A stretch of 64,000 nt of DNA from Oleiharenicola lentus (GTDB taxonomy: Bacteria; Verrucomicrobiota; Verrucomicrobiia; Opitutales; Opitutaceae): the NCBI RefSeq assembly GCF_004118375.1, contig NZ_SDHX01000001.1, positions 2,855,693 through 2,919,692 of the forward strand, written 5' to 3'. Both the position numbers and the translations under genes were made by a program. This document shows positions 34,143 to 43,081 of this stretch, in pieces; the stretch's first letter is position 1, and each line of letters begins with the position of its first letter. The notes beneath the pieces were generated by a model, which did no database searches, had not been told where the DNA came from, and saw nothing but the letters and a program-made list of their open reading frames with translations.

Positions 34143-35309
34143 ATGTCACGCCTCGCCATCGTCCTCTCCCACCCCACGCAGTATTACAGCCCGTGGTTCC
34201 GCTGGATGGGCACGCACACGCGGCTGGACTTCCAGGTGTTCTACCTCTGGGAATTTGGCGTCACCGAGCAACGCGACCCGCAGTTCGGCCACCGGTTCAA
34301 GTGGGACGTGGACCTGCTCTCCGGGTACGACCACGAGTTCGTGCCGAACACCGCGCGTGATCCCGGCACCCACCACTTCGGCGGACTGCGCAATCCTGCG
34401 CTCGGCGAACGCCTCCGCGACTGGCATCCCGATGCGGTGCTGCTCTTCGGCTACGCGTGGCGCAGCCACCTTGACCTGATCCGTCACCCACCCGCGCCGC
34501 TGATCTTCCGCGGCGACTCGCACCTGATCGGCCACTCGCCCTCGTGGCTCAAGCGCTGCGTGCTGCGGCGCATCCTGGCCCGCTTTGCCGCCGTCACCTA
34601 CGTGGGTCAGGCCAATCGCGACTACTTCCGGACCTTTGGCGTGCCGGACAACCGGCTGCACTTTGCCCCGCATTGCGTGGACGCAGACCGTTTCGTGCGC
34701 GACGAAGCCTGCCAGCTGGCCGCGGCCCGGTTGCGCGAGGAACTGGCCATCGGCAACCGCAAGGTCGTGCTCTACGCCGGCAAGCTCGTGTCCGCCAAGC
34801 AGCCCGGCGCGCTGCTTGAGGCGTTTCGACGGCTGGCGCCGGCCGACTTCGCGCTGGTCTTCGTCGGTGAAGGCCCCGAGCGCACCGCCCTCGAGGCCCG
34901 CGCGGCACAACACCCCGGCTGCGCCGTGCGCTTCCTGCCCTTTGCCAACCAGAGCGAGATGCCGTCCCGCTACGCGCTCGCCGATCTCTTCGTGCTGCCT
35001 TCGCGCGGGCTTTATGAAACCTGGGGCCTGGCGGTGAACGAGGCCATGCACCTCGGCGTGCCCTGTCTCGTCAGCGACCGCGTGGGCTGCCAGCGCGATC
35101 TCGTCACCGACGGCGAGACCGGCTGGGTCTTTCCCGCGACCGACCCGGCTGGATTGGAAGCCGCGCTCCGCCGCGCCCTCGACGGGTTGCGCGGCGACAC
35201 CCAGCCGCTCCGCCTGCGCCTCGCCGCCCGCATCGGCGGCTACACCTACGCCCAAGCCACCCGCGGGCTCCAGTCGGCCCTCGACCAGGCCACCGCCCAC
35301 TCGCCATGA
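34143..35309 (+). CDS. Glycosyltransferase family 4
   Basis: A 388-residue GT-B enzyme. Start MSRLAIVLSHPTQYYSPWFR resembles GT4 enzymes that work on lipid-linked acceptors; KVVLYAGKLVSAKQPGALLE and LPSRGLYETWGLAVNEAMHL carry the donor-site and the E-x7-E motif (ETWGLAVNE). Complete, with a 4-nt ATGA overlap at its end with the next transferase. It follows the Wzy-like gene by six bases. Confidence 0.9.
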   Translation: MSRLAIVLSHPTQYYSPWFRWMGTHTRLDFQVFYLWEFGVTEQRDPQFGHRFKWDVDLLSGYDHEFVPNTARDPGTHHFGGLRNPALGERLRDWHPDAVLLFGYAWRSHLDLIRHPPAPLIFRGDSHLIGHSPSWLKRCVLRRILARFAAVTYVGQANRDYFRTFGVPDNRLHFAPHCVDADRFVRDEACQLAAARLREELAIGNRKVVLYAGKLVSAKQPGALLEAFRRLAPADFALVFVGEGPERTALEARAAQHPGCAVRFLPFANQSEMPSRYALADLFVLPSRGLYETWGLAVNEAMHLGVPCLVSDRVGCQRDLVTDGETGWVFPATDPAGLEAALRRALDGLRGDTQPLRLRLAARIGGYTYAQATRGLQSALDQATAHSP

Positions 35310-36466
35310 AAATCACCATTGTCTGCGGTTTTTTTCTTCCGGTGCCCCCGATCCTCGGCGGCTCCACCGAAAAAATCTGGCATCGCCTCGCCCGCGAGTT
35401 CGTCGCCGCCGGACACACCGTGACGATGGTCTCCCGCCGCTGGCCCGGCTGGCCGGACCGCGAGACCGAGCTGGATGGAGGGCTCACCCACCTGCGCCTG
35501 CCTGGCCGCACGCACACGCGTTTTCTGCCGCTCAACCTGCTGCTTGATTTTCTCTGGGGCCTACAGGTTGCCTGGCATCTGCCCCCGGCCGATGTTGTCG
35601 TCTGCAACACGGTCACCCTGCCCGTCTATCTCCGCTGGGTAAAACCAGCCGCCGGGCGCGTGGCGGTTGTCCTCGGGCGGATGCCTAAGGGCCAGAACCG
35701 CGCCTACGCCGCCGTGGACACGTTGCTCGCCACCAGCACGGCCGTGGCCGACAAGATCCGGGCGGAAAACGCCTCGCTCGACGCGCGCATCTTCAAATTT
35801 CCCAATCCCATCGACTGGCAGCTGCATCAGCGCGCCGGGGCCGCCGCCAAGGCCGGCGTCCTGACCATCGGCTACATCGGGCGCATCCACCCGGAAAAGG
35901 GCCTCGAACAGTTGCTCGACGCCGCCGTGCTGCTTCAGCGCGAACAGCCGGCCCTGCCAGCCTGGCGGGTTGAACTCATCGGGCCCGTGGCCGTGCCGCA
36001 AGGCGGCGGAGGCGAAGCCTACCGCGACGGCCTGCTGGCCCGCTACGGCCCGCTGCTTGGCGACCGACTCGCGATCCTGCCGCCCGTTTACGACGCCAAC
36101 ATCCTGGCGGAACATTACGGCCGGCTGGCGATCTTCTGCTATCCCAGCCTCGCCGCCAAAGGCGAGGGCCTGAGCATCGCCCCGATGGAGGCGATGGCCG
36201 CGGGGGCGGTGGCGGTCGTTTCCCAACTCGACTGCTACCGCGACCTGATCCGTCCGAAGGAAAATGGGTTTCAGTTCGACCAGTCCAGTCCGACGGCCGT
36301 CCGGGAGCTTGCCGACATTCTCACCCGGCTGCTGCAGGATGAACCCCTGCGGCAACGCGTATCCCGGCAGGGCCAGACCGACGTGCGCCGCCACGACTAC
36401 GCCGAGGCGGCGCGTTGTCTCCTCGGCGAGTTTGCACGGTTGACCGCTCCGGCCTCCCCTCGCTGA
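35306..36466 (+). CDS. Glycosyltransferase, GT4-like
   Basis: A 386-residue GT-B protein: MKITIVCGFFLPVPPILGGS with HRLAREFVAAGHTVTMVSRR, and in the donor domain ILTIGYIGRIHPEKGLEQLL. The signature is in KGEGLSIAPMEAMAAGAVAV (E-x7-E: EGLSIAPME). Between them, DARIFKFPNPIDW is the usual linker strand. It probably uses a UDP or GDP sugar; the acceptor is unknown. Confidence 0.86.
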   Translation: MKITIVCGFFLPVPPILGGSTEKIWHRLAREFVAAGHTVTMVSRRWPGWPDRETELDGGLTHLRLPGRTHTRFLPLNLLLDFLWGLQVAWHLPPADVVVCNTVTLPVYLRWVKPAAGRVAVVLGRMPKGQNRAYAAVDTLLATSTAVADKIRAENASLDARIFKFPNPIDWQLHQRAGAAAKAGVLTIGYIGRIHPEKGLEQLLDAAVLLQREQPALPAWRVELIGPVAVPQGGGGEAYRDGLLARYGPLLGDRLAILPPVYDANILAEHYGRLAIFCYPSLAAKGEGLSIAPMEAMAAGAVAVVSQLDCYRDLIRPKENGFQFDQSSPTAVRELADILTRLLQDEPLRQRVSRQGQTDVRRHDYAEAARCLLGEFARLTAPASPR

Positions 36467-36486
36467 CTGGGATCATCCCCGAAGCC

Positions 36487-37047
36487 TTGAGCACGACAGA
36501 CAGTCCTTACCTGGGCCAGAACTGCGTCACCCCCTACCCGAAATCGGAGGTGCTGCGCCGCTGGCTCTGGCTGGTGGTGCAATCCACGGTCTTTCGCTGG
36601 AGTCCGCGCCCGCTGCACGGTTTCCGCGCGATGCTGCTCCGGCTGTTCGGCGCGCAAATCGAGGGACCGGTCGTGGTCTTCCCCACGGTGCGGGTGACGT
36701 TCCCCTGGAAACTCTCGCTCGCGCCGCGCAGCATGATCGGGCCGCGCGTGCTCCTCTACAACCTGGCGCCCATCCGCCTCGAATACGGCGCCAACGTCAG
36801 CCAGCACACGCACCTCTGCGCCGGCAGCCATGACTTCACCCGCTGGTCCATGCCGCTCATCGCCGCCCCCATTACTCTCGGACGCAACGCTTGGATCGGG
36901 GCCGACGTCTTTGTCGGTCCCGGGGTGACCGTCGGTGAACTGACCGTGGTCGGCGCCCGCTCGGTCGTCGTGGACGACCTTCCCGCGGGGAAAATTTGTA
37001 TCGGCACGCCCTGCCGGCCGATTCGGGACCGGTCGCAACCGGTCTGA
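36487..37047 (+). CDS. WcaF-like colanic-acid-type O-acetyltransferase
   Basis: A 186-residue left-handed beta-helix acyltransferase. SEVLRRWLWLVVQSTVFRWSP at the start followed by hexapeptide repeats (about 65-170), with LCAGSHDFTRWSMPLIAAPI containing the catalytic His, and LGRNAWIGADVFVGPGVTVG, all typical of putative colanic acid biosynthesis acetyltransferases. TTG at 36487 is the chosen start: it follows the previous stop by 20 bp and gives the usual family length; an upstream TTG at 36415 would lie inside the previous gene. It should O-acetylate a sugar of the repeat unit. Confidence 0.83.
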   Translation: MSTTDSPYLGQNCVTPYPKSEVLRRWLWLVVQSTVFRWSPRPLHGFRAMLLRLFGAQIEGPVVVFPTVRVTFPWKLSLAPRSMIGPRVLLYNLAPIRLEYGANVSQHTHLCAGSHDFTRWSMPLIAAPITLGRNAWIGADVFVGPGVTVGELTVVGARSVVVDDLPAGKICIGTPCRPIRDRSQPV

Positions 37048-37056
37048 ACCAACCGC

Positions 37057-38181
37057 ATGCGTCTCTGCCACATCGTGCCCAGTCTCGCCGAGCGGCACGG
37101 CGGTCCGTCCAAATCGGTCCGCGCCCTCGCCAACCACGCCGTGGACGCCGGCGCCGCGGTCGAGCTCCTTGCCACCGGCGTGCGCGGCGACACCGTCACC
37201 CCGGCGCCCGACGACCGGGCCAAGATCCGGCTCTTCCGCTGCGTTACGCCGCAATGGCTGACCTGCTCGCCAACGCTGCGCGACTACCTCGTCGAGGTGC
37301 CGGCCGACCTCATTCACCACCACTCGCTCTGGCTGCTCACCCTCCGTTACGCGACCGAGGCCTCCCGCCGGCACCGCGCGCCGCTGGTCATCTCCCCCCG
37401 CGGCATGATGAACGCCTGGGCCTGGCGCCACCGTCGCTGGAGAAAAGTCCTCGCCGAAAAACTCATCCACCCCGGCGCCCTGAAGCACGCGGCCGGCTGG
37501 CATGCCACCAGCGCGGAGGAAGCCTCCGACATTCACGCGCTCGGCTTCCGTCAGCCGGTCTGTGTTGCGCCCAACGGCGTGGACCTCCCCGAGGCGGCCA
37601 ACCTTGCCGCCGCCCGGGCGACCTGGCTGGAACTTTGCCCGGAAGCCCGCACGCGGCCGGTGGCGCTTTTTTATTCGCGCCTGCACCACAAGAAGCGCGT
37701 GCGCGAGCTGATCGACGCCTGGCTCTCCATTCCCCGCGGCGACTGGCTGCTGCTCATCGTCGGCACCGCGGAGGAATACACCGCCGAGAGACTCGCCGCG
37801 GAAGTCGCCGACCTCGGCCACACCGAGAACATCCGGGTGTTTGACGGCGCCGGCCGGCCGGCGCCGTATGCGATTGCCTCGCTGTTTGTGCTGCCGTCCC
37901 ATTCGGAAAACTTCGGGCTGGTCATCGCCGAGGCGCTGGCCGCCGGCGTGCCGGCGGTGGTGACCGACACGACACCGTGGTCGGATCTCACCCCCAACCA
38001 CGCCGGCTGGTGCGTGCCGTGGCCGGACTACACCGCCACCCTCGCCCAGGCCCTGCTGACCCCGACCGCCGAGCTGAAGGCCATGGGCCAAAGCGGCCGC
38101 CAGTGGGTGGCCAACGAGTATTCCTGGTCCCGTGCGGCGAGCCTGCTGCACAGTTTCTACCGCCACCTGCTGCATGCCTGA
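37057..38181 (+). CDS. Glycosyltransferase family 4
   Basis: A 374-residue GT-B enzyme: MRLCHIVPSLAERHGGPSKS (the GGP motif), ISPRGMMNAWAWRHR, and the donor-domain VALFYSRLHHKKRVRELIDA with SENFGLVIAEALAAGVPAVV as the E-x7-E motif. GMxxxWA followed by a basic helix is typical of GT4 enzymes that act on lipid-linked O-units. Its stop lies 8 bp inside the next gene's start. Confidence 0.9.
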   Translation: MRLCHIVPSLAERHGGPSKSVRALANHAVDAGAAVELLATGVRGDTVTPAPDDRAKIRLFRCVTPQWLTCSPTLRDYLVEVPADLIHHHSLWLLTLRYATEASRRHRAPLVISPRGMMNAWAWRHRRWRKVLAEKLIHPGALKHAAGWHATSAEEASDIHALGFRQPVCVAPNGVDLPEAANLAAARATWLELCPEARTRPVALFYSRLHHKKRVRELIDAWLSIPRGDWLLLIVGTAEEYTAERLAAEVADLGHTENIRVFDGAGRPAPYAIASLFVLPSHSENFGLVIAEALAAGVPAVVTDTTPWSDLTPNHAGWCVPWPDYTATLAQALLTPTAELKAMGQSGRQWVANEYSWSRAASLLHSFYRHLLHA

Positions 38182-39625
38182 GCCCGGCCACCGTCATCGG
38201 GAATTGTCCCGGAGCCCACCCTGGCCGCACCGGCTGATTCCGATCCATTTCGGAGTCCTGCTGGTCTTCACGACCTGGGCCTTTGGCGGGCAGGCCCCGT
38301 GGGCGCGCCTGGTGATCGCCTGGTGGGGCACGGCCGGCATGGCGCTGTTTCTCTGGGCCTCCTTCGTCCATTCGCGCCCGGATGGACGGCTGCATCCGGC
38401 CATCCGCCTGCTGTGGCCGCTCTGGGTGTTCGACCTGATCGTGGTGATCAGCTGCTTCAACCCGGGGTTTCGCGAGATCACCGTCGCGGGCGAAGCGATG
38501 CTGGCGAAGGGCTCGCCCCATCCCTGGCTGCCCACGGCCGCGCTGCCCCGGCTGGCCGCGCGCGAGCTCTGGCAGTTCAACGGCCTCGTGCTCTCCTGCT
38601 TCAATTTGCTCTACGCCCTGCGCCGGCGCAGCCAGGTGCGCACACTGCTGTTCCTGATCGCGGGCAACGCCGTCGCGCTCGCCGTGTTCGGCAGTTTCCA
38701 AAAGCTCGTCGGCGCGGACGGCCTCTGGTTTGGTGCGGTCCCGTCGCCCAACCAGCGCTTCTTCGCGACCTTCATCTACCACAACCACTGGGGCGCGTTC
38801 ACGCTGCTCAACACCTCCGTGTGCCTGGCGCTCCTGTTCCACTATCACCGGCATGGCGGCTACCGTGACCCGTGGCACTCGCCGCTCCCGCTGGGCGCGG
38901 TGGCCACCCTGCTGCTCGCCGCCTCGGTGCCGCTGAGCGCCTCGCGTTCTTGCACGCTGCTGGCCGCCCTCTTGCTGAGCGGAGCGCTGCTGCATTTCAC
39001 CCTGCGCATCGTCCGGCGCAGACGCGAAGCCGGCGAACCCGTGGCGGCGCCGCTGGCGGGACTCGTGGTGGTTGCGGTCCTGGCCGCCGCCGCCATCGCC
39101 TACCTCGGACGGGGCGCGATGGCCGAGCGCATCCAGCAGACCTCCCGGCAGCTCGCCAACTTCTCCGAGGGGCAGGCGATTGCCTCGCGTCTCACGCTCT
39201 ACCGTGACACCTGGCAGATGGCGGCCGAGAAGCCATGGTTTGGGTGGGGACTGGAGAGCTACGCGCACGTCTTCCGCATCTTCAACACCCAGCGCGCCGC
39301 CGAGACCTGGGTGTGGATTCCCTTCTACGCGGAGGCCCACAACGACTGGCTGCAGGCCCTCGCCGAGGTCGGCTTCGTCGGCACGGGCCTGCTCCTCGTG
39401 TTGGGCCTTGGCGTGCTGTTCTCCACCCGCTGGCGGCGCAGCCGCTCGCTGCTGCCGCGCTACCTGCTCGCCGGCTGCGGGCTGATCCTGCTCTACGCCT
39501 GGCTGGAATTCCCCTTTGCCAACCCGGCGGTGCTCCTCACATTCTGCGCGCTCCTTTGCTGTGCCGTGCGCTACACCGCCCTTGACCAGCCCGAACCAAC
39601 CGACGAGGCCCGCACCCGTGGCTGA
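38174..39625 (+). CDS. O-antigen ligase/polymerase family membrane protein (Wzy_C)
   Basis: A 483-residue protein with about twelve helices and the Wzy_C/O-antigen ligase layout: IYHNHWGAFTLLNTSVCLAL in the middle helix pair, a long periplasmic loop with RLTLYRDTWQMAAEKPWFGW, then FYAEAHNDWLQALAEVGFVG, the conserved AHNxxLQxxxExG region of WaaL/Wzy_C proteins. WaaL ligates undecaprenyl-linked O-antigen to lipid A-core, Wzy polymerises repeat units; this family contains both. The ATG at 38174 overlaps the upstream gene by 8 bp. Confidence 0.85.
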   Translation: MPEPGHRHRELSRSPPWPHRLIPIHFGVLLVFTTWAFGGQAPWARLVIAWWGTAGMALFLWASFVHSRPDGRLHPAIRLLWPLWVFDLIVVISCFNPGFREITVAGEAMLAKGSPHPWLPTAALPRLAARELWQFNGLVLSCFNLLYALRRRSQVRTLLFLIAGNAVALAVFGSFQKLVGADGLWFGAVPSPNQRFFATFIYHNHWGAFTLLNTSVCLALLFHYHRHGGYRDPWHSPLPLGAVATLLLAASVPLSASRSCTLLAALLLSGALLHFTLRIVRRRREAGEPVAAPLAGLVVVAVLAAAAIAYLGRGAMAERIQQTSRQLANFSEGQAIASRLTLYRDTWQMAAEKPWFGWGLESYAHVFRIFNTQRAAETWVWIPFYAEAHNDWLQALAEVGFVGTGLLLVLGLGVLFSTRWRRSRSLLPRYLLAGCGLILLYAWLEFPFANPAVLLTFCALLCCAVRYTALDQPEPTDEARTRG

Positions 39626-40478
39626 GCGCGCGCCCATCTCCGTGCTGATCCCGGTCCGCAACGAGGCGGCCAACCTCGCCGCCTGCCTCGCCTCGGTCGC
39701 GTGGTGCGACGATGTCGTCGTGGTGGACTCCGGCAGCACCGACGGCACGCCGGAAATCGCCCGGAACGCCGGCGCGCGGGTCGTGGACTTCCGGTGGAAT
39801 GGCACTTTCCCGCGCAAAAAGAACTGGGCCCTGGCCCACGTCGCCTGGAAGCACGAGTGGGTGTTCATCATCGACGCCGATGAACGGGCCACCCCCGAAC
39901 TGGAGCGCGCGATGCGCGCGGCCCTCGCCGGCCCGCACGCCGGCTATTACGTGAACCGCCGCTTCTGGTTCCTCGACGGCTGGCTCAACCACTGCGGCTA
40001 CTACCCGAGCTGGAACCTGCGCCTCTTCCGGCATCGCTTGGGACGCTACGAGCAGCCGGCGGGGGCCGTCGCCGCCGGTTCGGGCGACAACGAGGTTCAC
40101 GAACATGTCGAATTGCAAGGCACCGCCGGCTATCTCGCCGGCGAAATGGAGCACTACGCCTTTCCCGACATCGCCACCTGGGTGGAGAAGCACAACCGCT
40201 ACAGCAACTGGGAGGCGAAGCAGCAGGTCGCCGGAGAAACAAGCGACGCCGCCGGCCTTGACCCGCACCTCGCCCGCAAACGCCGTCTCCGCCGCCTCGC
40301 GTGGCGCCTGCCCTTTCGCCCGACGCTGCGATTTCTCTACCACTATGTCTGGCGGGCCGGATTTCTCGACGGCCACCGCGGCTTCGTTTTCTGCCGCCTC
40401 ATGGGGTGGTATGAATTCCTGAACACCGCCAAGGCGCGCGAACTGCGCCGGTCCGGCCCCAAGCAGCCCCTCCCGTGA
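39618..40478 (+). CDS. Glycosyltransferase family 2, WaaE/LgtF-like
   Basis: A 286-residue GT2 enzyme. APISVLIPVRNEAANLAACL, DDVVVVDSGSTDGTPEI, a metal-binding IIDADERATPEL near residue 90 and a WNLRLFRHRLGRYE segment are typical of WaaE/LgtF-like transferases that act on LPS-core or polymer heads. The GTG at 39618 overlaps the end of the preceding gene by 8 bp and is preferred to earlier in-frame starts inside that gene. An Arg/Lys-rich segment near residue 215 (LARKRRLRRLAWRLP) may contact the membrane. Confidence 0.86.
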   Translation: MAERAPISVLIPVRNEAANLAACLASVAWCDDVVVVDSGSTDGTPEIARNAGARVVDFRWNGTFPRKKNWALAHVAWKHEWVFIIDADERATPELERAMRAALAGPHAGYYVNRRFWFLDGWLNHCGYYPSWNLRLFRHRLGRYEQPAGAVAAGSGDNEVHEHVELQGTAGYLAGEMEHYAFPDIATWVEKHNRYSNWEAKQQVAGETSDAAGLDPHLARKRRLRRLAWRLPFRPTLRFLYHYVWRAGFLDGHRGFVFCRLMGWYEFLNTAKARELRRSGPKQPLP

Positions 40479-41671
40479 GCGGTCTCCCGCGCGTCATCTT
40501 CGTCAACCGCGTCTATTGGCCGTCCACGGCCGCGACCGCCCAACTGCTCACCGATCTCGCCGAGGGACTCGCCGTGCGCGGCTGGCCGGTGGAGGTGATC
40601 GCCACCGGGACGGACAGCACCGTCCGCAACGGCGTAACCATCCATCGGACGGGCGGCGGCGGCGAACATGGCGGCATGATTTCCCGCGCGCGCAACTACC
40701 GGAAATTTCTGCGTGACGCCGCGGCCCGGATCACCGCGCTGGCCCGGCCGGGCGACATCCTGGTGCCCATGACCGATCCCCCCATGCTGGGCGCCGCCGT
40801 GGCCCGGGCGGCACCGGAGGGAGCGCATCTGGTCCACTGGATCCAGGACATCTACCCGGAGATCGCCGCGGCCCATTTCGGTTTTCTGGCCAGCCTGGCG
40901 CTGGAGCCCCTGCGCCGAAAGCGCGATGCGGCCTGGAATTCCGCCGCCGGCTGCGTCACACTGGGCGAGGACATGGCCGCGCTGGTTTCGGAACAGGGCG
41001 TGTTGCGCAGCCGCATCAGCATCCTGCCCAACTGGGCGCCCCGCGAACTGCATGTGCAGCCTCCAGCCGACGAACTCGCCGCCCTGCGGGCCCGGTGGGG
41101 CCTGGCGGACAAATTCATCGTCGCCTACGCGGGCAACCTTGGCCGGGTGCATGATGCCAACACGATCGTCGAGGCGGCCGCCCGGCTGCGGGACGATCCC
41201 CGGATCACTCTGCTCTTTGTCGGCGGTGGCGCCCGATTCGAGCGCATCGCGCAGTCCGCCCGGCAACGTTCCCTCGGCAATGTCCGCCTGTTGCCGCCGG
41301 TGCCACGCACGCAGCTGCCCCAGCTGCTGGGGGCGGCCGACGCCCACCTCGTCACCCTTCTGCCCGCCTACCGTCAGCTGGTCTATCCGAGCAAACTGGC
41401 CGGGGTGCTGGCCGCCGGCCGTCCCGTGCTTTTTGTCGGTCCGGCCGACAGCGAAATCGCCCGGCTGGTGCGTGAATCCGGCTGCGGCGCCGCCTGCCTG
41501 CCCGGCGATGTGGCCGGACTCGTCCAATTGATCCGCCGGCTCGCTGAAGACACTTCGCTGCGCGAGGGCCAGGCCCAGCGCGCGCGGCAGCTCTACACCG
41601 GTCGTTTCACGGGCGACGCCGCCCTCGCCGGCTGGGAAGCCCTGCTGCGCCGCGTGGCCGCCCGGCGCTAA
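40475..41671 (+). CDS. Glycosyltransferase, WcaI-like GT4
   Basis: A 398-residue GT-B protein: VNRVYWPSTAATAQLLTDL and HWIQDIYPEIAAAHFG (the WcaI/GT4 QDIYPE motif), then FIVAYAGNLGRVHDANTIVE and YRQLVYPSKLAGVLAAGRPV. GTG start at 40475 overlaps the stop of the upstream gene (GTGA). The family extends undecaprenyl-linked sugars, often the second step after the phosphotransferase encoded next. Confidence 0.88.
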   Translation: MSGLPRVIFVNRVYWPSTAATAQLLTDLAEGLAVRGWPVEVIATGTDSTVRNGVTIHRTGGGGEHGGMISRARNYRKFLRDAAARITALARPGDILVPMTDPPMLGAAVARAAPEGAHLVHWIQDIYPEIAAAHFGFLASLALEPLRRKRDAAWNSAAGCVTLGEDMAALVSEQGVLRSRISILPNWAPRELHVQPPADELAALRARWGLADKFIVAYAGNLGRVHDANTIVEAAARLRDDPRITLLFVGGGARFERIAQSARQRSLGNVRLLPPVPRTQLPQLLGAADAHLVTLLPAYRQLVYPSKLAGVLAAGRPVLFVGPADSEIARLVRESGCGAACLPGDVAGLVQLIRRLAEDTSLREGQAQRARQLYTGRFTGDAALAGWEALLRRVAARR

Positions 41672-41713
41672 CTTCAGTTTGCCACCACCCGCCACCCGCG
41701 TGTTATTCGAACC

Positions 41714-43081
41714 ATGAACCAGGGCAGATCAGTCACCCTCACCCTGCTGCTGCTGGATGCCGTCGTGGTGTTTCTCGTCTTCAACTCCGTCGGCTGGCTC
41801 TACGGCGTCGTGCGCTGGGAACAGCCGCTGGTCGCGGCGCTGCTGCTGCCGCTCACGATGCACGTCATCGCCGTCTATCTCGTGGACGGATACAACCCGC
41901 GCACCGACGTGCTGTCGCTCACCTACACCAGCCTGCACGCCATCGCCCTGCTCACGGTGGCCCTGCTGACCCTGCTGCTGACCTACGTCTTCATTCCGGC
42001 CGGCTTCCCTCTGCAATCCAGCCGCTTCGTCCTGACAGTCTCCAGCCTGCTGGTCATCCCGCTCACCCTGCCCTACCGGCGCTGGTTCTACCTGCGGCGA
42101 CAGTCACGCCGCCAGCAGCGCAGCTTCCTGTTTCTGGGCACACCGGAAAGCTGTGTCGCCTTCAAGGAGGAGTGCCGGCGCAATCGCATGACCCAGTCCG
42201 TGCTTTATGCGACCTACGAGACCATCGTGCACGGGTTGCCGCCTTCCGAAGTCTCCCTCCCGCCGATGGGCGACGTGACCAACTATCTCGAACAGCACGA
42301 GGGCAATCTCGACGCCATCATCCTGCGCGAGTCGAGCATCGAGCTGCCCACCCCGGTGGCCGACCGCCTCATGCAGCTGCATTTCTCGGGCGTGCCGACC
42401 TACACGCTCGAACTGTTCCACGAGATCTACTGGCGCAAGATCCCGCTCTACCGCCTCAACCAGACCTGGCTCTTCCAGGAAGGATTCCAGATCGCGCGCG
42501 AACCCGTCTTCGAGCGCCTGAAGCGCATCTCGGACATCACGCTCGCCTCCCTTGGCCTGCTGATCGCCCTGCCGCTTTTTCCATTCGTGGCCGCGGCGAT
42601 CTGGCTGGAAGACCGGGGCCCCGTCTTCTTCCGCCAGCAACGCGTCGGCAAGAACCGCGTGCTGTTTGACATCCTGAAGCTGCGAACCATGCGCGTGCAT
42701 CAGGAGGGCGCGCTTTACACCGACGAGCAGGACAGCCGCATCACCGCGATCGGGCGGTTCCTGCGCGCCACGCGCCTCGACGAGGTGCCGCAACTCTGGA
42801 ACGTGCTCACCGGCGACATGAGCCTGATCGGACCGCGGGCGGAGTGGGTGAAACTCGTGGAGGACTACGAGAAAAAGATCCCCTGCTATCACTTCCGGCA
42901 TCTGGTGAAGCCCGGCATCACGGGTTGGGCGCAGGTCAACTACCCCTACGGCGCCAATCTCGATGACACCCTGCACAAGCTCGAATACGATCTCTACTAT
43001 ATCCGCTATTTCTCCTTCGTGCTCGATGCCTCGATCGTCCTGAAGACGATTCACATCATGATCTTCGGCAAAGGCCGGTGA
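41714..43081 (+). CDS. Undecaprenyl-phosphate sugar phosphotransferase (polyisoprenyl glycosylphosphotransferase)
   Basis: A 455-residue initiating enzyme. Residues 5-115 hold four helices (for example VTLTLLLLDAVVVFLVF and LLTVALLTLLLTYVFI), then a nucleotide-binding-like middle region, and from about 265 the catalytic bacterial sugar-transferase domain: RISDITLASLGLLIALPLF re-entrant helix, FFRQQRVGKN, ILKLRTMR, TRLDEVPQLWNVLTGDMSLIG, and PGITGWAQV. This is the WbaP/EpsE-type fold. It transfers a sugar-1-phosphate from a UDP-sugar to undecaprenyl phosphate, the first membrane step of the locus. It stands at the 3' end of the cluster and its stop overlaps the next GTG by four bases. Confidence 0.92.
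   Translation: MNQGRSVTLTLLLLDAVVVFLVFNSVGWLYGVVRWEQPLVAALLLPLTMHVIAVYLVDGYNPRTDVLSLTYTSLHAIALLTVALLTLLLTYVFIPAGFPLQSSRFVLTVSSLLVIPLTLPYRRWFYLRRQSRRQQRSFLFLGTPESCVAFKEECRRNRMTQSVLYATYETIVHGLPPSEVSLPPMGDVTNYLEQHEGNLDAIILRESSIELPTPVADRLMQLHFSGVPTYTLELFHEIYWRKIPLYRLNQTWLFQEGFQIAREPVFERLKRISDITLASLGLLIALPLFPFVAAAIWLEDRGPVFFRQQRVGKNRVLFDILKLRTMRVHQEGALYTDEQDSRITAIGRFLRATRLDEVPQLWNVLTGDMSLIGPRAEWVKLVEDYEKKIPCYHFRHLVKPGITGWAQVNYPYGANLDDTLHKLEYDLYYIRYFSFVLDASIVLKTIHIMIFGKGR

Noticed and set aside
37988-39892. 634-codon minus-strand frame opposite the Wzy_C gene
   Set aside because: Antisense to a clear membrane protein; product is Gln/Arg/Gly-rich with no membrane or enzyme features.
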